From NCBI RefSeq assembly GCF_001486585.1, contig NZ_LN909045.1, positions 791,368 to 855,367 of the forward strand: a DNA stretch of 64,000 nucleotides, in the 5' to 3' direction. A program made the position numbers and the translations under genes. The stretch's first letter is position 1. Each line of letters starts with the position of its first letter. The notes under the pieces were generated by a model that did not search any database, was not told the DNA's origin, and was given only the letters and a program-made list of their open reading frames with translations. This DNA is from Paenibacillus senegalimassiliensis. GTDB lineage: Bacteria; Bacillota; Bacilli; Paenibacillales; Paenibacillaceae. Below, piece by piece: positions 1-9,770 of this stretch.

Positions 1-753
1 CCATCGGCAGTGGTTGTACCCTTGGCTGTTATCGCAGGGGGGCTGGGAGGTGGCTTATGGGCGGCCATAGCAGGTTATCTGAAGGCTAAACGGGGTATCA
101 ACGAGGTTATTACTACAATCATGCTTAACTGGACGGCGTTGTACTTATCGAATTATGTTATTCGTCATTTCTTCCTGCTGAAGGGGCAGAATCGTTCCGA
201 GAATATCGAGGCTTCTGCAGCTATGACATTTTTGAACGACATATTTAACAATGCGCGAATCCATTGGGGAACAGTGGTCGCGCTCTTGGCTGCGGCATTC
301 TTTTTTATCTATCTTTGGAAGACCAAGCAGGGTTACGAAATGCGGTCTGTAGGCTTGAATCCGAATGCTGCTGAATATGCCGGTATGAATGTGGGCCGTA
401 ATGTGGTCAAAGCCATGTTCATCAGTGGAGTGTTCGCTGGACTGGCCGGCACCTTTGAGGTGCTTGGAGTGTTCCACTATCAATCTGTCTTTGCCGCTTC
501 GCCAGGCTATGGCTTTGACGGCATCGCCGTGGCGCTGCTGGGTATGAATCATCCCTTCGGCGTGGTGCTAGGCGCCATTCTATATGGTGTGCTGACCTAT
601 GGCGCTGCTGGTATGAGCTTTGGCGCCGGGGTTCCCCCGGAAATAATCAAAATTGTCATCGGCTCAATTATATTCTTCATTGCGGCTCAAGGCATCGTCA
701 AACTCATAGTGAAGCCTTTGGTTCTGAAGCGCAAGAAAGAGAAGGTGTTGTAA
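1..753 (+). CDS. Nucleoside ABC transporter permease, NupP-like, 5' end cut by window
   Basis: This is an inner-membrane permease of the BMP-family ABC importers (nucleoside uptake, NupP/YufP type). The frame is open from base 1, so the gene starts outside the window. About 250 residues are visible of a protein that is usually near 350. The visible part has several hydrophobic helices, the permease coupling segment around NPNAAEYAGMNVGR, and a Gly-rich stretch ending in a basic tail (KRKKEKVL). The next permease starts one base after the stop codon, so the two are co-transcribed and probably form the heterodimeric channel. The ATPase and the substrate lipoprotein should lie upstream. The exact nucleoside specificity cannot be read from the sequence. 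Confidence 0.85.
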   Translation, partial: PSAVVVPLAVIAGGLGGGLWAAIAGYLKAKRGINEVITTIMLNWTALYLSNYVIRHFFLLKGQNRSENIEASAAMTFLNDIFNNARIHWGTVVALLAAAFFFIYLWKTKQGYEMRSVGLNPNAAEYAGMNVGRNVVKAMFISGVFAGLAGTFEVLGVFHYQSVFAASPGYGFDGIAVALLGMNHPFGVVLGAILYGVLTYGAAGMSFGAGVPPEIIKIVIGSIIFFIAAQGIVKLIVKPLVLKRKKEKVL

Positions 754-754
754 C

Positions 755-1714
755 ATGGATGTGCTAACACTACTTGGTCAATTACTTAATTCGACCCTGG
801 TTTTCTCGACGGCTCTGATCTTCACGGCCCTTGGGGGAATTTTCTCGGAGCGCTCAGGCGTAGTTAACATCGGGCTGGAAGGCTTGATGATCTTTGGTGC
901 ATTCGCTGCTGGGGTAGGTACTTATTATGCCCAAGAGGCGGGCATGGGGGCGTTTGCTCCATGGATAGGGGTACTGGCTGCCGTCATTATGGGGGGGCTA
1001 GGCGCGCTTATCCATGCAGTAGCTACGATTACGTTCAAAGCGGATCAAACGATCAGCGGGATTGTCATCAATTTCCTCGCTGCCGGATTGACCGTTTATA
1101 TTGTGAAACTTCTGTTCGACGGCTCTGCAGAAACGCCGCTGATCAATGTATTTCACAAGGTTCCGATTCCATTCCTTCGCGACATTCCGATTATCGGTGA
1201 GGGTTTGTTCAATGCTTATCCGACGACCTATCTGGCCTTGATTCTCGTGGTTGTCATTTACTTCGTCTTGTTCAAGACTCCGTTTGGGCTGCGGCTGCGT
1301 TCTGTCGGTGAACATCCAAGTGCGGCAGACACGCTGGGAGTTAACGTCACGAAGATGCGTTATATCGGCGTGCTGCTCAGTGGTATGCTGGGTGGTATCG
1401 GTGGTGCAACCATTACGTTGACCACTACCAGTACCTTTGCGCATAATACCATTTCCGGGCAAGGTTTTATTGCCATCGCGGCTATGATCTTCGGTAAATG
1501 GAATCCCCTGGGTGCCTTTGGTGCTGCAGTATTCTTCGGGTTCTCTCAGGCGATCCGCAACTACGTGCAATTGTTCGAATGGTCCAGAAGCATTCCGCAG
1601 GAATTCATCTTCATGATTCCTTATGTACTGACCATTATCGTACTTGTGGGAGCGGTAGGACGCTCTTCCGCACCATCAGCATTGGGGACTCCGTACGATC
1701 CAAGCAAACGATAA
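755..1714 (+). CDS. Nucleoside ABC transporter permease, NupQ-like
   Basis: This is the second membrane permease of the same importer. At 319 residues it equals the length I recall for Bacillus NupQ (YufQ). It is hydrophobic throughout, begins with an in-membrane N-terminus (MDVLTLLGQLLNSTLVFSTA), and carries the NIGLEGLM motif and the coupling segment RLRSVGEHPSAADTLGVNV typical of the family. The start codon lies one base after the previous stop, and a GA-rich ribosome site sits inside the end of the upstream gene. A terminator follows 18 bases after the stop, so this is the last gene of the operon. Assignment to the nucleoside group rather than another BMP-linked importer is by family resemblance. 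Confidence 0.88.
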   Translation: MDVLTLLGQLLNSTLVFSTALIFTALGGIFSERSGVVNIGLEGLMIFGAFAAGVGTYYAQEAGMGAFAPWIGVLAAVIMGGLGALIHAVATITFKADQTISGIVINFLAAGLTVYIVKLLFDGSAETPLINVFHKVPIPFLRDIPIIGEGLFNAYPTTYLALILVVVIYFVLFKTPFGLRLRSVGEHPSAADTLGVNVTKMRYIGVLLSGMLGGIGGATITLTTTSTFAHNTISGQGFIAIAAMIFGKWNPLGAFGAAVFFGFSQAIRNYVQLFEWSRSIPQEFIFMIPYVLTIIVLVGAVGRSSAPSALGTPYDPSKR

Positions 1715-1731
1715 TAGCATTTAATCCAGAG

Positions 1732-1758
1732 GGTTCCGTCTTTTGACGGAGCCTTTTT
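1732..1758 (+). terminator. Rho-independent terminator of the nucleoside importer operon
   Basis: A nine-base stem, GGTTCCGTC with GACGGAGCC (one G-T pair), closes a TTTT loop and is followed by five T residues. Confidence 0.85.
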
Positions 1759-1932
1759 GGCATGGGCGAAACCGGGAGAGGCAAGCCCGAATTAGCCTGG
1801 CAGAGGCGATGGTGCAAGCACAGGGGGAGATTTGCGAATAGGTTAGGTTGAACACAACATAGTCGGCTGGAATGTTCGGACAGGGATGGATGTTCACGGC
1901 TATAGGATGTAACCTGACAGGAGGAGTTTGCG

Positions 1933-2253
1933 ATGGGCAAATCGGTGACAAGAAGAGAAGCCGGGAAATGGCTGGGCAAATCAATCACGGCTTATAAAAA
2001 AGATGGTACTGTGGTGACGGGCAAGCTGGTGAAAATCAGCGGAAACCGCTTGATTATTCATCAAGCTCCCGGGAAAAAAGTGAAGACTAAGGCGCTCATT
2101 CCCCTCGTTCTATTCGACTTGCTGGCAATCGGTACGGCTCCGGGCTTTGGTGGTGGCTATGGCGGCTACGGTGGCTACGGCGGTGGCCCCTATGGAGGTC
2201 CTTATGGCCCCGGCCCCGGTTATGGCGGTTATCCTTACCCCTATTTCTGGTAA
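1933..2253 (+). CDS. Small protein with Gly/Tyr/Pro-rich tail, function unknown
   Basis: The gene encodes 106 residues after a good ribosome site (AGGAGG, 1920-1925). Residues 1-55 are basic. A segment reading like a small beta-barrel (TAYKKDGTVVTGKLVKISG) recalls SH3/Sm-like folds that bind RNA or peptides, but this is only a resemblance. A hydrophobic stretch (IPLVLFDLLAIGTA) follows. The last 38 residues are almost only Gly, Tyr and Pro in GGYGGYGG-type repeats. Such tails occur in spore coat and surface proteins of bacilli, so a coat or envelope role is possible. There is no signal peptide. It stands alone, convergent with the acetyltransferase gene 7 bases downstream. I do not recognise a named family. 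Confidence 0.75.
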   Translation: MGKSVTRREAGKWLGKSITAYKKDGTVVTGKLVKISGNRLIIHQAPGKKVKTKALIPLVLFDLLAIGTAPGFGGGYGGYGGYGGGPYGGPYGPGPGYGGYPYPYFW

Positions 2254-2260
2254 ATTTTGC

Positions 2261-2716
2261 TCAAAAACGAGCAGGCAGCGTCTTCTCCAGTTCATAGCAT
2301 TGAGACGTTTGAATATAGCGCAGCGTTCGGTAGCCCAATTTGCGGTAGAACAGGTGGGCTCGGGGATTACTCCGGTCCACCATGACTTTTGCCCGCTTGC
2401 AGCCACGGGACAAGGCAAAGTTCTCGGCGTGGGCCATCAGCGTTTTGCCGATGCGTTGACGCTGATGAGAAGAGGCTACTGCCATCATGTCGATGTACAA
2501 GAGTTCGCCATGAATCAAGAAATGAATGAAACCGACCGGGTCAGCCTCATAATAAGGCGAGGAGACGAGTGATACCCCTCGTGACATACGTGTAGGAAGC
2601 TCGCGTAGAGCCGCTTCGACTTCATGGGAGGGCATATGAGAGAAGGGGACGAGCTCTTTACCAATCAGATCATAGATAAAAGGATCGTCTTGCTTGGGCC
2701 TTCTATAACGAATCAT
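2261..2716 (-). CDS. GNAT-family N-acetyltransferase
   Basis: A 151-residue cytoplasmic enzyme that should move an acetyl group from acetyl-CoA to an amine. The acetyl-CoA pyrophosphate-binding motif A is clear (SSHQRQRIGKTLMAHAE, about residues 82-98), preceded by the beta-4 strand (LLYIDMMAVA). It is followed by the motif B region (NPRAHLFYRKLGYR, about 117-130) with the usual Tyr. A ribosome site (AAGGAGGAG) lies upstream on the minus strand. It is monocistronic and convergent with the Gly-rich gene. The substrate cannot be predicted; related single-domain members acetylate proteins, antibiotics or small amines. Confidence 0.87.
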   Translation of the reverse strand: MIRYRRPKQDDPFIYDLIGKELVPFSHMPSHEVEAALRELPTRMSRGVSLVSSPYYEADPVGFIHFLIHGELLYIDMMAVASSHQRQRIGKTLMAHAENFALSRGCKRAKVMVDRSNPRAHLFYRKLGYRTLRYIQTSQCYELEKTLPARF

Positions 2717-2820
2717 ACGCAGTTTCTCCTCCTTGCTGTTCGTGTCTGGGCACTATCCTTTATCATATGTTGGCAAGGAAGGAAAGGGTTCCGCATAAAA
2801 AACTTTAATTCATTAGGGTA

Positions 2821-2850
2821 TTGACTCGATGTGTGAACTAATCATATAAT
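2821..2850 (+). promoter_or_regulatory. Promoter of the ilvBNC T-box transcript
   Basis: TTGACT and TATAAT are separated by 18 bases, giving a near-consensus housekeeping promoter. Transcription would start near 2857, at the head of the T-box leader. Confidence 0.85.
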
Positions 2851-2856
2851 GTTCCT

Positions 2857-3212
2857 AAACATTTTAAGACTATATCATGTATCGGCGATGAAGAGGACGA
2901 AGGTTTAGGGGCTCTTTGCTCAGAGAGTGTGTGGAATTGCTGAAACCACCACCAAAATCCCTTAAATGCGAGCTCACCTCGGAGCTGTTTTCCTGAAAGG
3001 TCGCGAGCCATTCCGCGGTGGCGCTTGCGCTGAAGGCTTATTAGGGAAAATCGTCAGGTCCGCGTTACGGACCACGAGTAAGGACGGCATACGTCTATAC
3101 TCGTCAAGGCTCGGCATTGCGAAGTGTCGGGTGAAAATGGGTGGTACCACGAAAGATCAAACCTTTCGTCCCTCGGAATAGGAAACTGTTCCGGCGGACG
3201 GAAGGTTTTTTT
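2857..3212 (+). promoter_or_regulatory. T-box leader of the ilv operon
   Basis: This tRNA-sensing leader couples branched-chain amino acid synthesis to uncharged tRNA. The T-box core GGTGGTACCAC lies at about 3140-3150 and precedes an intrinsic terminator. A stem I apical element (GCTGAAACC) is visible near 2939-2950. The stem I base can pair GCGA (2885-2888) with TCGC (3001-3004). The specifier lies near GGAGCTGTTTTCC, where CTG (Leu), GTT (Val) and TTT can all be read. Alignment with the pheS leader would give TTT, which makes no sense for this operon, so I leave the codon open. Leu is expected from the genes that follow. Confidence 0.88.
3160..3212 (+). terminator. T-box-controlled terminator before ilvB
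   Basis: Arms AACCTTTCGTCC (3160-3171) and GGACGGAAGGTT (3196-3207) form a 12-base stem with one G-T pair, followed by a run of T. Uncharged tRNA binding to the T-box would disrupt it. Confidence 0.88.
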
Positions 3213-3241
3213 GATTTTGTTTTTTATTTGCTTTAAATGAG

Positions 3242-3415
3242 GGTTCAAAAAGTCGGCTTTTCAGCACCGAGAAGGTTGGATGAAGCCAGGGGCTGAGCAG
3301 CGGAGCGTACGATTTGGGTACGTGAGCAGCGGAGGACCGGGCTGAATTCAAGATTCGACGTCGAATCGCTCTCTGATGTAACTTCGTGATCAAAAGAGGA
3401 CTTTTTTGAACTACC
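3242..3415 (+). repeat. MITE-like intergenic repeat, full copy
   Basis: This 174-base element lies between the T-box terminator and the ilvB ribosome site. Its ends are inverted repeats: GGTTCAAAAAGTC at the left, and TTTTTTGAACTACC at the right, the latter complementary apart from small differences. Inside are a perfect 16-base palindrome (GATTCGACGTCGAATC, 3352-3367) and a direct repeat of GAGCAGCGGA (3295-3304 and 3324-3333). A right-half copy lies at 6961-7028. No coding sequence is present. The structure suggests a non-autonomous mobile element or a folded RNA unit. It has ended up inside the 5' untranslated region of ilvB. Confidence 0.7.
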
Positions 3416-3434
3416 TTTGGAAGGAGGATGACTG

Positions 3435-5180
3435 ATGAGCGCGCAAATTCCAGAAATGCGGTCTACAGAACAATTACGTGAGAAATGGATGAAACCGGAA
3501 GTCATTTCGGGTTCGGAAATACTACTTCGCAGTTTGCTTTTGGAAGGTGTCGAGTGTGTCTTCGGCTATCCGGGTGGTGCGGTATTGTACATCTACGATG
3601 CGCTGTACGGATTCACCGATTTCCATCACCTGCTGACAAGACATGAGCAGGGAGCCATTCATGCAGCAGATGGTTATGCACGGGCCACCGGCAAAGTTGG
3701 CGTATGCATCGCTACCTCCGGCCCAGGGGCAACTAACACCGTAACCGGAATAGCTACAGCGTTCATGGATTCGGTACCGCTCGTTGTCATTACAGGCAAC
3801 GTCGTGTCGAGCTTGATTGGCACGGATGCTTTCCAGGAGGCGGACATTACCGGTATTACAATGCCAATTACAAAGCATAGCTACTTGGTGAGAGATGTAG
3901 AGGATCTGCCAAGAGTTATTCATGAAGCGTTCCATATCGCCAATACAGGCCGCAAAGGACCGGTCCTGATCGATATTCCGAAGGACGTATCGGCGAACAA
4001 AGCTCGCTTTGAACCGGTGCAATCCGTTAACCTGCGGGGTTACAATCCGACGGTTACCCCTAATCGTCTGCAGCTCGACAAGCTGGCAGCGGCCATTCAG
4101 GAAGCGGAGCGGCCGGTAATTATCGCCGGAGGCGGTGTTGTGTATTCCGGCGGACATGAGCAGTTGTTCGAATTCGTGAACAAAACGCAAATTCCGATTA
4201 CGACAACCTTGCTCGGGTTAGGTGCTTTCCCAAGTGGACATGAGCTATGGATGGGTATGCCGGGAATGCATGGCACTCTTACGGCTAACAAGTCCATTCA
4301 GGAAGCGGATTTGTTGATTAACATCGGGGCCCGCTTTGATGACCGGGTAACGGGCAAACTGGATGGGTTCGCTCCGAAGGCGAAGATTGTCCATATTGAC
4401 ATCGATCCCGCTGAAATCGGCAAAAACATTCGTCCGGATATTCCGATTGTTGGCGATGTGAAGACGGTACTGGAACTGCTGAACCCGCTGGTAGCGCGTG
4501 CCGATAAGGCAGATGCGTGGAGAGCGCAAATCAGCCAGTCCAAGATCGACAAACCGCTGAAATACAAGGATTCCGACGAAGTGCTTAAGCCACAATGGGT
4601 CATTGAACTATTGAATGACACGACAGGCGGAGATGCGATTGTCACCACGGATGTGGGGCAGCATCAAATGTGGGCGGCGCAGTATTACAAGTTCAATAAA
4701 CCTCGTTCATGGATTACCTCTGGTGGACTTGGCACGATGGGCTTTGGCTTCCCTTCCGCAATCGGTGCTCAAATGGGCTTCCCGGACCGACTGGTCATCT
4801 CGATTAACGGTGACGGCGGGATGCAGATGTGTGCTCAGGAACTTGCGATTTGTGCCATCAATAACATTCCGGTCAAGGTAGTTGTCATCAACAACCAGGT
4901 GCTGGGGATGGTTCGTCAGTGGCAGGAATTGATCTACAACAATCGTTACAGCCATATAGATCTCGAAGGCAGCCCGGATTTTGTGAAGCTGGCTGAGGCC
5001 TATGGTGTTAAAGGTTTGCGTGCTACGAACAAAGAGGATGCGAAGCGCGTCTGGCAGGAGGCGCTCGATACCCCGGGACCTGTGCTGGTAGAATTCGTAG
5101 TCAGCAAAGGGGAAAATGTATATCCGATGGTTCCTCAAGGTTCTACCATTGATCAAATGCTGATGGGGGACAGTGAATGA
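3435..5180 (+). CDS. ilvB: Acetolactate synthase large subunit
   Basis: The catalytic subunit condenses pyruvate to acetolactate, or pyruvate and 2-oxobutyrate to acetohydroxybutyrate, the first common step of Ile, Val and Leu synthesis. It needs thiamine diphosphate, Mg and FAD. The 581-residue protein shows the N-terminal TPP domain with the catalytic Glu (RHEQGA, E71), the central domain (NIGARFDDRVTG) and the C-terminal TPP motif from GDGGMQM (about residue 459) to INNQVLG. The start is set by AAGGAGG at 3421-3427, seven bases before ATG; an earlier ATG at 3428 abuts that site. It has an extra N-terminal stretch of about 20 residues before the conserved start. It overlaps ilvN by four bases (ATGA), so the two are translationally coupled. 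Confidence 0.97.
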   Translation: MSAQIPEMRSTEQLREKWMKPEVISGSEILLRSLLLEGVECVFGYPGGAVLYIYDALYGFTDFHHLLTRHEQGAIHAADGYARATGKVGVCIATSGPGATNTVTGIATAFMDSVPLVVITGNVVSSLIGTDAFQEADITGITMPITKHSYLVRDVEDLPRVIHEAFHIANTGRKGPVLIDIPKDVSANKARFEPVQSVNLRGYNPTVTPNRLQLDKLAAAIQEAERPVIIAGGGVVYSGGHEQLFEFVNKTQIPITTTLLGLGAFPSGHELWMGMPGMHGTLTANKSIQEADLLINIGARFDDRVTGKLDGFAPKAKIVHIDIDPAEIGKNIRPDIPIVGDVKTVLELLNPLVARADKADAWRAQISQSKIDKPLKYKDSDEVLKPQWVIELLNDTTGGDAIVTTDVGQHQMWAAQYYKFNKPRSWITSGGLGTMGFGFPSAIGAQMGFPDRLVISINGDGGMQMCAQELAICAINNIPVKVVVINNQVLGMVRQWQELIYNNRYSHIDLEGSPDFVKLAEAYGVKGLRATNKEDAKRVWQEALDTPGPVLVEFVVSKGENVYPMVPQGSTIDQMLMGDSE

Positions 5181-5665
5181 TGAGAAGAAACCATGCGATT
5201 GCCGTATTAGTCAATGATCAGCCAGGTGTTTTGCAACGTGTAGCGGGCTTGTTTGGCCGCCGCGGCTTCAATATCGAGAGCATTACGGTGGGCCAATCCG
5301 AGGAGCAAGGGCTCTCCCGGATGGTCATCGTCACAGAAGGTGACGACAAGACGCTCGAGCAAATCGAGAAGCAGCTATACAAATTGATCGATGTCATTAA
5401 AGTCGTGAACTTGAGTTCCCGGCCGATGGTGGCTCGTGAGCTCGCCTTGATCAAGGTGAAGGCCGAGCCGGCCGAACGCCCAGAAATTATGGGGGTTGTG
5501 GAGACCTTCCGCGCTGCGGTTGTCGATATTGGAACGGCCAGCATGATCGTACAGGTTGTTGGGGATACGGAGAAGATTGACGCGATGATTGAATTGCTTC
5601 AACCTTATGGTATCCGTGAATTGTCAAGAACAGGCGTAACCGCCATGATTCGGGGTAACGCTTGA
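5177..5665 (+). CDS. ilvN: Acetolactate synthase small (regulatory) subunit
   Basis: The 162-residue regulatory subunit activates IlvB and gives feedback inhibition by valine. The N-terminal ACT domain is clear (HAIAVLVNDQPGVLQRVAGLF, with GRRGFNIESITVG), followed by a C-terminal domain of the ALS_ss type (ARELALIKVKAEP). The start codon overlaps the ilvB stop as ATGA, which keeps the two subunits in balance. Its gene symbol may be written ilvH in other annotations of this family; the 160-residue length fits both. No terminator follows, so transcription probably runs on to ilvC. Confidence 0.95.
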   Translation: MMRRNHAIAVLVNDQPGVLQRVAGLFGRRGFNIESITVGQSEEQGLSRMVIVTEGDDKTLEQIEKQLYKLIDVIKVVNLSSRPMVARELALIKVKAEPAERPEIMGVVETFRAAVVDIGTASMIVQVVGDTEKIDAMIELLQPYGIRELSRTGVTAMIRGNA

Positions 5666-6881
<1,216 letters not shown>

Positions 6882-6898
6882 GTCATAAGCCTTAACAG

Positions 6899-6946
6899 AA
6901 CTCCAAGGTGGGCGTGCCCTGAGCACGCGGCCTTGGAGTTTTTTTA
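6899..6946 (+). terminator. Terminator of ilvBNC
   Basis: The perfect ten-base stem AACTCCAAGG/CCTTGGAGTT contains an inner CGTGC/GCACG stem and is followed by T residues. Confidence 0.92.
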
Positions 6947-6960
6947 ATCTGAATGAAATA

Positions 6961-7028
6961 GCTGAATTCGATGCCGAATGTACTTCCTGATCCGCTTCGT
7001 GATCAAAAGATAACTTTTTGAACTACCT
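6961..7028 (+). repeat. MITE-like intergenic repeat, right-half copy
   Basis: These 68 bases match the right half of the element at 3341-3415. They share GCTGAATTC at the left, then CTTCGTGATCAAAAGA and CTTTTTGAACTACC at the right end. The left inverted end is missing, so this is a truncated copy. It lies between the ilvC terminator and leuB. Confidence 0.7.
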
Positions 7029-7131
7029 TATAGGCAAAACCTATTAGTCTAATAGATACTATATCTTTGTTAATCCTCACATCGTATGATAAAACAGAAG
7101 AAGATGATGTTTACGAGAGGGAGCGGTAGGA

Positions 7132-8211
7132 ATGGCAGAAGTAAAAAAAATCGCAATAATTGCGGGCGACGGTATTGGCCCCGAGGTGGTGGCCGAAGCA
7201 GAGAAGGTATTGAAGCGTACGGAGGAATTGTTCGGTTATCGCTTTGAAACGGAACATGCCTTGTTCGGCGGCATCGCGATAGACGAGAAGGGGACGCCAT
7301 TACCGCAAGATACACTTGAGGTGTGTCAGCAAGCGGATGCGGTACTGCTGGGGGCGGTTGGCGGTCCTAAATGGGATAACAACTCGAAGGAGCTGCGTCC
7401 CGAGACGGGCTTATTGGGTATTCGCAAAGCGTTGGGATTGTTCTCGAATCTGCGTCCGGCAGTCGTGTTTGATTGTTTGAAGGATGCTTCGACGCTTAAG
7501 CCGGAAGTGCTGGAGGGTACGGATCTGATTGTGGTTCGTGAGCTTACAGGAGGCATCTATTTCGGGGAGAAGTACCGCCGCGAGACGGAGTATGGACAAG
7601 AAGCGGTAGATACCTGTGCATACAATGTTACCGAGGTTGAACGTATCGTGCGGCAGGCATTTGAGATTGCCGGCAAACGTCGCAAAAAGTTAGCCTCTGT
7701 GGACAAAGCGAATGTACTGGAAAGCTCGCGACTATGGAGAGAGGTTGTTAATCGGGTAGCTCCCGAATATCCCGAGGTGGAACTGGAGCATGTGCTCGTA
7801 GACAACTGTGCGATGCAATTGCTGCGTCGTCCATCCAGCTTCGATGTTATTGTGACGGAGAACATGTTCGGGGATATTCTGAGCGATGAAGCAGCCATGC
7901 TGACGGGTTCAATCGGCATGTTGTCCTCAGCTTCCCTGGGCGAAGGCAGCTTCGGATTGTACGAGCCAGTCCATGGTTCGGCACCAGATATTGCTGGACA
8001 GAACCTGGCCAATCCGATTGCCACGATTCTGTCGGTTGCCCTGATGTTCCGTATGACCTTCGGGTATGAAGATGCTGCGGATGCCATTGAAGCGGCTGTA
8101 GCCGATGTGCTGGATGCAGGTCATCGTACAGGTGATATCGCAGTGGACAAGAGCAAAGCCATCGGTACTCGTGAGATGGGCGATCTGATTATTGCCGCCA
8201 TTAAGAAATAA
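7132..8211 (+). CDS. leuB: 3-isopropylmalate dehydrogenase
   Basis: This NAD-dependent enzyme oxidatively decarboxylates 3-isopropylmalate to 2-oxoisocaproate in leucine synthesis. The 359-residue length is normal. Visible hallmarks are the N-terminal GDGIGPEV, the substrate loop GGPKWD, the catalytic Tyr in [14 protein letters not shown], and the metal-binding signature [18 protein letters not shown]. The ribosome site GGGAGCGGTAGGA precedes ATG. It follows the ilvC terminator by about 190 bases, so it has its own promoter or depends on read-through; I could not find a good promoter. No leuA, leuC or leuD is in the window. Confidence 0.97.
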   Translation: MAEVKKIAIIAGDGIGPEVVAEAEKVLKRTEELFGYRFETEHALFGGIAIDEKGTPLPQDTLEVCQQADAVLLGAVGGPKWDNNSKELRPETGLLGIRKALGLFSNLRPAVVFDCLKDASTLKPEVLEGTDLIVVRELTGGIYFGEKYRRETEYGQEAVDTCAYNVTEVERIVRQAFEIAGKRRKKLASVDKANVLESSRLWREVVNRVAPEYPEVELEHVLVDNCAMQLLRRPSSFDVIVTENMFGDILSDEAAMLTGSIGMLSSASLGEGSFGLYEPVHGSAPDIAGQNLANPIATILSVALMFRMTFGYEDAADAIEAAVADVLDAGHRTGDIAVDKSKAIGTREMGDLIIAAIKK

Positions 8212-8294
8212 GCAGCAGCGAACAAGGCTGGTTTGACTTTGAAAATAGCCGATGATACCATGTGAGTTGTAGGTTTGCAAAGGAGGTTTTTGAA

Positions 8295-8840
8295 GTGGCA
8301 GAACGTTTGGTTGGAAGACCCGCACCGGATTTTGATATGGCCGTAGTGACTGGGGACGGTAAGGAATTTGGACGCAAGAAGCTGTCCGATTATCGTGGTA
8401 AGTGGTTGGTATTTTTCTTCTATCCGCTTGATTTTACCTTTGTATGTCCGACTGAAATTACTGCATTGAGCCAGGCGTACGAAGAATTTCAGAAGCTGAA
8501 TTGCGAAGTTCTTGGTGCCAGTACGGACTCCGAGCATAGTCATAAAGCATGGATTAATACACCTAGGGACAGTAACGGTCTTGGCCAGTTGAACTTCCCG
8601 CTGGCTTCTGACATTACGAAGAGCGTAGCGCGCGATTATGGTATCCTCATTGAAGAGGAAGGTATTGCTCTTCGCGGCTTGTTCATTATTGATCCGGAAG
8701 GCGAATTGAAGTATGAAGTAGTTAACCATAACGATGTGGGACGTAGCGTGGATGAGACCCTTCGTGTCTTGCAGGCGCTGCAATCTGGTGGACTATGCGC
8801 AATGAACTGGAAGCCAGGCGACAAGAATTTGAACGGATAG
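8295..8840 (+). CDS. 2-Cys peroxiredoxin, AhpC/Prx1 type (YkuU-like)
   Basis: This cytoplasmic thiol peroxidase reduces hydrogen peroxide and organic peroxides, using thioredoxin or a similar donor. The start is the GTG ten bases after AAAGGAGG, giving 181 residues; an upstream in-frame ATG (8262) precedes that site and is rejected. The peroxidatic Cys is C51 in [13 protein letters not shown]. The resolving Cys is near the C-terminus in GLCAMNW (C168), where most AhpC proteins have VCPANW. This variant matches the YkuU group as I recall it. It is monocistronic and ends with a strong terminator. Confidence 0.93.
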   Translation: MAERLVGRPAPDFDMAVVTGDGKEFGRKKLSDYRGKWLVFFFYPLDFTFVCPTEITALSQAYEEFQKLNCEVLGASTDSEHSHKAWINTPRDSNGLGQLNFPLASDITKSVARDYGILIEEEGIALRGLFIIDPEGELKYEVVNHNDVGRSVDETLRVLQALQSGGLCAMNWKPGDKNLNG

Positions 8841-8858
8841 CATCAATATTTTAGCAGT

Positions 8859-8896
8859 ACCCCCTGTTTGGGCAATGCCCCCGCAGGGGGTTTTTT
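8859..8896 (+). terminator. Terminator of the peroxiredoxin gene
   Basis: Arms ACCCCCTG (8859-8866) and CAGGGGGT (8884-8891) are followed by T residues. Confidence 0.9.
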
Positions 8897-9062
8897 GCCC
8901 CACTATGCATGGTTTGAGCCCCCTGGCGGAAAAGTAAACATAAATGAGATTTTATTGATTTTCGCAGGAATTTGCAGAGGGCTCCACGAATAAATTATAT
9001 GACATCCCTGCTTGTGTGCACGAATTGGGGAATGAACCAAACGCGGGAAAGGGTGAAGGGGA

Positions 9063-9473
9063 ATGAGTTTTTGCTGCGGAGCCAGTATGTTGGGAACAAA
9101 GGGAACATTGAAACATTATCGTACGCAGGTTCATAATGTGCCCCTTTTATTTTGCCCGGTATGCCATCGGGTTGAGGTTCATTATAAAGTCGAAAATGAA
9201 TATGAAATTTTGGCGGAGTACGCTCATAGCGATGGCGTTTCCGAGATCGACTTTCAGGATTTCATCATGGAGGACGATGATTCGATCTTCGGTAATTGCG
9301 TCAATCGGGAGGATGAAGATCCACTCGTTATCGTACAAAGTCAAATTGATATTTCTCTCGATCTTCTGTCTGTAGCCAAGCAAATTGGCGATGAGAAGTG
9401 GGAAGATGAGCTGAAGAAGAGGCTGGCCGTGATGAGCCGCCGCAGAGCCAGACTACAGCATAATAACCGCTAA
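9063..9473 (+). CDS. Small acidic protein with Cys pairs, function unknown
   Basis: The gene encodes 136 residues starting after a purine-rich site (GGGAAAGGGTGAAGGGG). The N-terminus has CC at residues 4-5 and a CPVC pair at about 31-34 followed by HRVEVHY, so a single zinc-binding knuckle is likely. The middle is acidic (FIMEDDDSIFGN). The C-terminus is a basic helix (KKRLAVMSRRRARLQ). No signal peptide or membrane segment is visible. It has its own terminator and stands between the peroxiredoxin and the kinase. I do not recognise a named family, and no function is proposed. Confidence 0.8.
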   Translation: MSFCCGASMLGTKGTLKHYRTQVHNVPLLFCPVCHRVEVHYKVENEYEILAEYAHSDGVSEIDFQDFIMEDDDSIFGNCVNREDEDPLVIVQSQIDISLDLLSVAKQIGDEKWEDELKKRLAVMSRRRARLQHNNR

Positions 9474-9479
9474 ATCCGC

Positions 9480-9517
9480 AAAATAGTCTTCCGGGAGGAA
9501 GGCTATTTTCTTTTTTT
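9480..9517 (+). terminator. Terminator after the Cys-pair protein
   Basis: AAAATAGTCTTCC pairs with GGAAGGCTATTTT (one G-T pair), followed by CTTTTTTT. Confidence 0.88.
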
Positions 9518-9554
9518 AGGACCAGGGTCGTTCTTTTGCGTTGATCCAACCTTT

Positions 9555-9561
9555 TTCGACA
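9555..9561 (-). promoter_or_regulatory. Possible Spo0A box upstream of the PAS kinase gene
   Basis: The heptamer TTCGACA is the complement of the 0A-box core TGTCGAA. It lies about 210 bases before the kinase start, in a 250-base intergenic region (9518-9770) that holds no gene. A heptamer occurs by chance often, so this is only suggestive. Confidence 0.35.
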
Positions 9562-9770
9562 GTATCTCTGGTTGACGGTATTTGGAAAACTTTACTATGA
9601 TTGAAGCAGGATGCTCTGGGGGACGGCACAGTCAGCGTTATGGCAAGCAGAATCAATAGATATTGCTAAATATAATATTTATGTGCGCCGGTTAGGGTAA
9701 AGTTCTTCTCAGGTAGTGATCGTATGTTGTCGGTAGGCAAGTACATCATTTGTGTAAAGGGGGAACCAAC

